Assembly: GCA_004555855.1 (NCBI GenBank)
Contig: SFJQ01000013.1
Span: 1-26,170 of the forward strand
Source: [Eubacterium] saphenum
GTDB lineage: Bacteria > Bacillota > Clostridia > Oscillospirales > Ruminococcaceae
Direction of reading: 5' to 3'
Length of the DNA stretch: 26,170 bases
Positions 23,083-26,170 of this stretch are shown here, piece by piece. Numbering within the stretch: position 1 is the stretch's first letter; the number at the start of each line of letters is the position of its first letter. Position numbers and translations under genes: made by a program. Under the pieces are notes generated by a model. That model had not been told where the DNA came from. It searched no databases and saw nothing but the letters and a program-made list of their open reading frames with translations.

Positions 23083-24516
23083 ATGAGCGCATTTTATCCT
23101 ACGATGGGACTTGAAATTCACGCAGAATTGCTGACGAAATCGAAGGTTTTCTGCACTTGCTCCGCCGAATTCGGAGGAACGCCAAACTCCCGCTGCTGCC
23201 CCGTGTGCAGCGGTATGCCGGGAACGCTGCCCGTCCTCAACCAAAAGGCTGTTGAGTATATCATCAAGGCGGGCTATGTGATGAACTGCGACATCTCGCG
23301 TTTCACAAAATGGGACAGAAAGAACTATTTCTACCCCGACCTGCCCAAAGCGTATCAGATTTCGCAGATGCCGCGCCCCGTTTGCCTTGCGGGAACGGTT
23401 AAAATCAACGTAAAGGGCGAGGAAAAGGTTATCAGAATTAACCGTATCCACCTTGAAGAAGACGCAGGAAAGCTGGTTCACGACGAGGTGAACAGGATTT
23501 CTCTTGCGGACTACAACCGCTGCGGAATACCGCTTATCGAGATTGTCACGGAGCCTGATTTCCACAGTTCCGATGAAGTCATCGCGTTTTTGGAGAAAAT
23601 CAAGCTGCTGCTTCAGTACGCGGGAATTTGCGACTGCAAGATGGAGCAGGGCTCAATCCGCTGCGATGTAAACATCTCGATTGCGCCGATGGGCAGCGAT
23701 GAGCTCGGCACGAGAACCGAGCTTAAAAACCTGAACTCGCTTAAAGCGATTGCGAGAGCGATTGAGGTTGAGATTGAGCGTCAGGAAGAGGTTATCGAGA
23801 GCGGCGAGCGCGTGATACAGGAAACGCGCCGTTTCAACGACGCGCTTGGTGAAACCACGGCGATGCGCTCGAAAGAGGACGCGCACGATTACCGCTACTT
23901 CCCCGACCCCGATATCCCGCCGATTATCTTTACCGAGGAGGAGCTTGAGGCAATCAAAAATTCCATTCCCGAGCTTCCCGAGCAGCGCGTGGAGCGTTAT
24001 GTGAACACGCTCGGGCTGAAGAAAGCGGACGCGGATATAATTGTCGGCGACAAGCGCGTCTGCGACTTTTTTGACGAGGCGACAAAGGCTTACGACAACC
24101 CGAAAGCCATCGCGAATTATATTGTCGGAGAACTCACCCGCCGCATAAATCTCGGCGAGGTTGATATGGATGCGCTCAAATTCACGGGAGCAGACTTCGC
24201 GCGGCTTGTAGAGCTGCTTCAGACGGACAAGGTTTCGCAGTCGAACGCGAAGATTATTCTCGGAGAGCTTGTTGAAAACGGCGGTTCTCCCGATAAAATT
24301 GCCGATGAACGGGATTTGTGGATTAAAGAGGACAACGACCTTCTCGCAAAGGTTGTCGATGAGATAATCGTGAACAACCCGAAGCCCGTCGAGCAGTATA
24401 AGAGCGGCGACCAGAAGGTGTTCGGGTTCTTTATGGGACAGGCGAACAAGGCGCTTAAAGGCGCGGCGTCCCCGAAGGCAATTCAGGATTATCTGCGTAA
24501 AAAACTGAGCGAATGA
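23083..24516 (+). CDS. gatB: Aspartyl/glutamyl-tRNA amidotransferase subunit B
   Basis: A 477-residue subunit that binds the mischarged tRNA and activates its side-chain carboxylate with ATP. The N-terminal cradle domain begins YPTMGLEIHAELLTKSKVFC; four cysteines in CTC and CCPVC (about residues 25-47) form the zinc site. DRKNYFYPDLPKAYQISQ and LEEDAGKLVHDE are family landmarks, and the C-terminal YqeY-like helical tail ends with KALKGAASPKAIQDYLRKKL. GGAGGTGG lies just upstream. Its stop overlaps the start of the next gene as ATGA. Confidence 0.97.
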   Translation: MSAFYPTMGLEIHAELLTKSKVFCTCSAEFGGTPNSRCCPVCSGMPGTLPVLNQKAVEYIIKAGYVMNCDISRFTKWDRKNYFYPDLPKAYQISQMPRPVCLAGTVKINVKGEEKVIRINRIHLEEDAGKLVHDEVNRISLADYNRCGIPLIEIVTEPDFHSSDEVIAFLEKIKLLLQYAGICDCKMEQGSIRCDVNISIAPMGSDELGTRTELKNLNSLKAIARAIEVEIERQEEVIESGERVIQETRRFNDALGETTAMRSKEDAHDYRYFPDPDIPPIIFTEEELEAIKNSIPELPEQRVERYVNTLGLKKADADIIVGDKRVCDFFDEATKAYDNPKAIANYIVGELTRRINLGEVDMDALKFTGADFARLVELLQTDKVSQSNAKIILGELVENGGSPDKIADERDLWIKEDNDLLAKVVDEIIVNNPKPVEQYKSGDQKVFGFFMGQANKALKGAASPKAIQDYLRKKLSE

Positions 24517-25487
24517 TGTTTCGGAAAAAGCACCCGTATCTTTTCTGGCAGCTGATAAGCGGGGGAATAGTAATTGTCGGCGCGGGAACAAGTTTTATCG
24601 GAATGTTGAACAACGCGGGCGAGTGGATTTATCCCGTGGTGGTTTTTTCGCTTATTTTTGGGATTGCGATGTCGGCTTGCTCGCCGGTTTTGGTGTCGAT
24701 GAACCGGAAAAACATGCTCCCCGACAAGACCGACAATGACGAAAAAAAACGCCTGCAAAGCCGAATTATGCAAATCGAAGCCGTTCGGAAAAGGGAATCG
24801 CAAAACACCGCTCTGACGGTGATTGTCATGACTTTCGCGTTTTTGTCGCCGTTTCTTGCCGCGTACATTTTGGGGAAATACGTCCACATCGCGCTCGGAG
24901 TGGTTTGCTTGGGGGCATTCGCGGCTATTCCGCTGCTTTGGGTTTTAACCGACACAAAGCGCACTGTAAAGCGGTTTTACAAGGTTGAGCACGGCGAAAA
25001 GCTCTTCGATTTCACCGAGCCGAGCGACCGCGAATTGCTTTTCGCGAGCGAAGCGATAACGCTGATTTTGCCGAAAATGCCGTCCGCGGCGCTGCTGAAT
25101 TTCCTGTACAATTGGCTCTGCGACTACCTTTACGGCAGACGGATTTCCGCGCACTTGCTGTCGGCGGGCGATTTGCCGCTTGATTTCAGCGCGATTTATG
25201 AGATTTTCGGCGAGGATTTTCACGGGGAATTTTTCCTCTGCATTCCCCTTGAAAATCTGCGAAAACCCGCCGATTTGGGCGATTTGGCGGGGCGGCTTGT
25301 GCTGGAATGCGGCGCTGTCGGCGCTTTTCCGCTGAATTATCTGCTTGAACAATATAAAACTCCCGCCGATTGTGTGAGGGCAGTTAAGGGATATATAATC
25401 CCGCCAAAGTCCGAAATGACCGTTTACTCGGTTGTTTCGGGCTTTTTTTCTGTGTCAGGCGAGATTTGCCCGACACCATTAAAGTAA
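24513..25487 (+). CDS. Four-TM membrane protein of unknown function, coupled to gatB
   Basis: A 324-residue protein with two membrane hairpins: segments at about 10-31, 39-61, 99-120 and 124-146. A charged, likely coiled-coil loop (about 64-97) lies between them, and a soluble C-terminal domain of about 170 residues follows, cytoplasmic by the positive-inside rule. I do not recognise the family. The ATGA overlap with gatB implies translational coupling. The last 21 or so residues are encoded across an intrinsic terminator and antisense to the recombinase 3' end, so the natural C-terminus may have been changed when a mobile element inserted; the authentic end could be earlier in related genomes. 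Confidence 0.75.
   Translation: MMFRKKHPYLFWQLISGGIVIVGAGTSFIGMLNNAGEWIYPVVVFSLIFGIAMSACSPVLVSMNRKNMLPDKTDNDEKKRLQSRIMQIEAVRKRESQNTALTVIVMTFAFLSPFLAAYILGKYVHIALGVVCLGAFAAIPLLWVLTDTKRTVKRFYKVEHGEKLFDFTEPSDRELLFASEAITLILPKMPSAALLNFLYNWLCDYLYGRRISAHLLSAGDLPLDFSAIYEIFGEDFHGEFFLCIPLENLRKPADLGDLAGRLVLECGAVGAFPLNYLLEQYKTPADCVRAVKGYIIPPKSEMTVYSVVSGFFSVSGEICPTPLK
25411..25449 (+). terminator. Strong intrinsic terminator at the end of the gat operon
   Basis: Stem CCGAAA (25411-25416) with TTTCGG (25435-25440) and an inner stem ACCG (25419-25422) with CGGT (25429-25432), followed by GC and seven T (25443-25449). It lies inside the open frame of the membrane protein and contains the recombinase stop codon in its loop on the other strand. 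Confidence 0.85.
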
Positions 25488-26170
25488 ACCTCAATGTCCT
25501 GTCGGCGTTTTCCGTCAACCTTAACGGCTTGATGAACGGTCACTTTGTCGATGAACTCGTTGAGAATTTGCGGCGTAAGCTCGGTGATATGCGAGTATTT
25601 CCTTACCAAGCCGACAAACTTTGTCGTATCAGTTTTCTTCGTTTCAAGAGCCGCCAGCTCCTTTTGAGCCGCTTTCAAAGCAACATTCTGTTCTTCCTGC
25701 TCTGCTATGTACTTTGCCGAGAGCTTTGTGAACATTCCGGCGGTGATTTCCCCGACAACCTTGTCCTCGTAAAGTTGAGAGATTACGCTGTCGATTTGTT
25801 CAATACGCCGCTTTGCTGTGTCAATGGTTTTCTTCAGCGAATTGGTCTGCTTCAGTTGTTCGGCTGTTCCTTGTTCCATCACTTGATGAATGAATTCGTC
25901 CTCATACTCCGAAACATACTCCATAACGCTGTTGATTTGCCGTATCAAAAGCTGTTCCACAACATCTGCTCTAATGTGATGTCCCGTGCAAAATCCCTTG
26001 CGTTTGCGGTATCCTGCACAGCAGTAGTATTCAGCCTGTTTCGGCGGTTTTACATAATAGAGCTTGCTCCCACAGTCAGCGCAGAACAGGTGTCCCGACA
26101 AAATAGGTATCTGATAGTTGTGCCTTACGTTGCGCCGTCTGCCTTGCCGGATTTTCTGCACTAGCTCCCA
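25424..26170 (-). CDS. Large serine recombinase, C-terminal part (runs off window)
   Basis: About 248 residues of the C-terminal half of a large serine recombinase; the frame stays open to the right edge, so the catalytic N-terminal domain lies outside. The visible start WELVQKIRQGRRR is the usual end of the recombinase domain. Next comes the zinc ribbon FCADCGSKLYY with CC and FCTGHH, a long coiled coil (about 95-195) and a DUF4368-like end with LTPQILNEFIDKVTVHQAV and IEVYFNGVGQI. The GTG at 26161 is internal, not a true start. Such proteins integrate and excise conjugative transposons and phages in Clostridia and usually lie at one end of the element. The tail-to-tail overlap with the host gene marks the likely element boundary. 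Confidence 0.92.
   Translation of the reverse strand, partial: WELVQKIRQGRRRNVRHNYQIPILSGHLFCADCGSKLYYVKPPKQAEYYCCAGYRKRKGFCTGHHIRADVVEQLLIRQINSVMEYVSEYEDEFIHQVMEQGTAEQLKQTNSLKKTIDTAKRRIEQIDSVISQLYEDKVVGEITAGMFTKLSAKYIAEQEEQNVALKAAQKELAALETKKTDTTKFVGLVRKYSHITELTPQILNEFIDKVTVHQAVKVDGKRRQDIEVYFNGVGQISPDTEKKPETTE

Noticed and set aside
23653..24591. Minus-strand open frame of 312 codons opposite gatB
   Set aside because: It mirrors the gatB coding frame, has no family motifs and no promoter or Shine-Dalgarno sequence.

Overview
The window looks like a chromosomal segment of an endospore-forming, anaerobic clostridial Firmicute, most likely of the Ruminococcaceae/Oscillospiraceae type. This is inferred from gene content: a 26-codon SpoVM homologue, a nusB-xseAB-ispA-dxs-tlyA-argR-recN cluster as known from Bacillus and Clostridia, an archaeal-type split glutamate synthase with an ANTAR regulator, GatCAB, and a VTC/DUF4956/Cthe_2159-like cluster. 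No rRNA, tRNA or CRISPR array was seen.

Layout. (1) 1-3486: a three-gene minus-strand cluster (VTC polyphosphate-polymerase-like protein, DUF4956 membrane protein, beta-helix lipoprotein), flanked by two copies of a 97-bp hairpin-rich repeat (4-100 and 3817-3913). (2) 3943-13193: an eleven-gene minus-strand superoperon, asp23-nusB-xseA-xseB-ispA-PAP2-dxs-tlyA-nadK-argR-recN, with a clear extended -10 sigma-A promoter in front of asp23. It covers nucleic-acid maintenance, isoprenoid precursor and chain synthesis, NADP supply and arginine regulation. (3) 13278-14336: on the plus strand, a small two-TM protein and SpoVM, then a GNAT acetyltransferase under a perfect-consensus promoter. (4) 14335-20992: a minus-strand nitrogen operon made of the amidotransferase, FMN/Fe-S and GXGXG glutamate synthase subunits, a polyferredoxin, an FAD oxidoreductase, an anchored extracellular protein of unknown function and an ANTAR regulator with a degenerate receiver. 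Its promoter is perfect consensus and its leader contains competing hairpins. (5) 21210-25487: gatC-gatA-gatB plus a coupled membrane protein of unknown function. (6) 25424-26170: the C-terminal part of a large serine recombinase running off the right edge, probably the end of an integrated mobile element abutting the gat operon terminator.

How it fits together. The glutamate synthase operon would make glutamate from glutamine and 2-oxoglutarate, with electrons from the FAD/ferredoxin partners. The divergent gat operon consumes glutamine to make Gln-tRNA and/or Asn-tRNA. A 218-bp intergenic region between the two promoters holds a perfect 18-bp palindrome. The strongest candidates for undescribed biology are the 97-bp repeat with a compensatory stem change, the small membrane protein next to spoVM, the nitrogen operon with its secreted protein, pseudo-receiver ANTAR and leader, and the recombinase whose last codons coincide with a host-type terminator.
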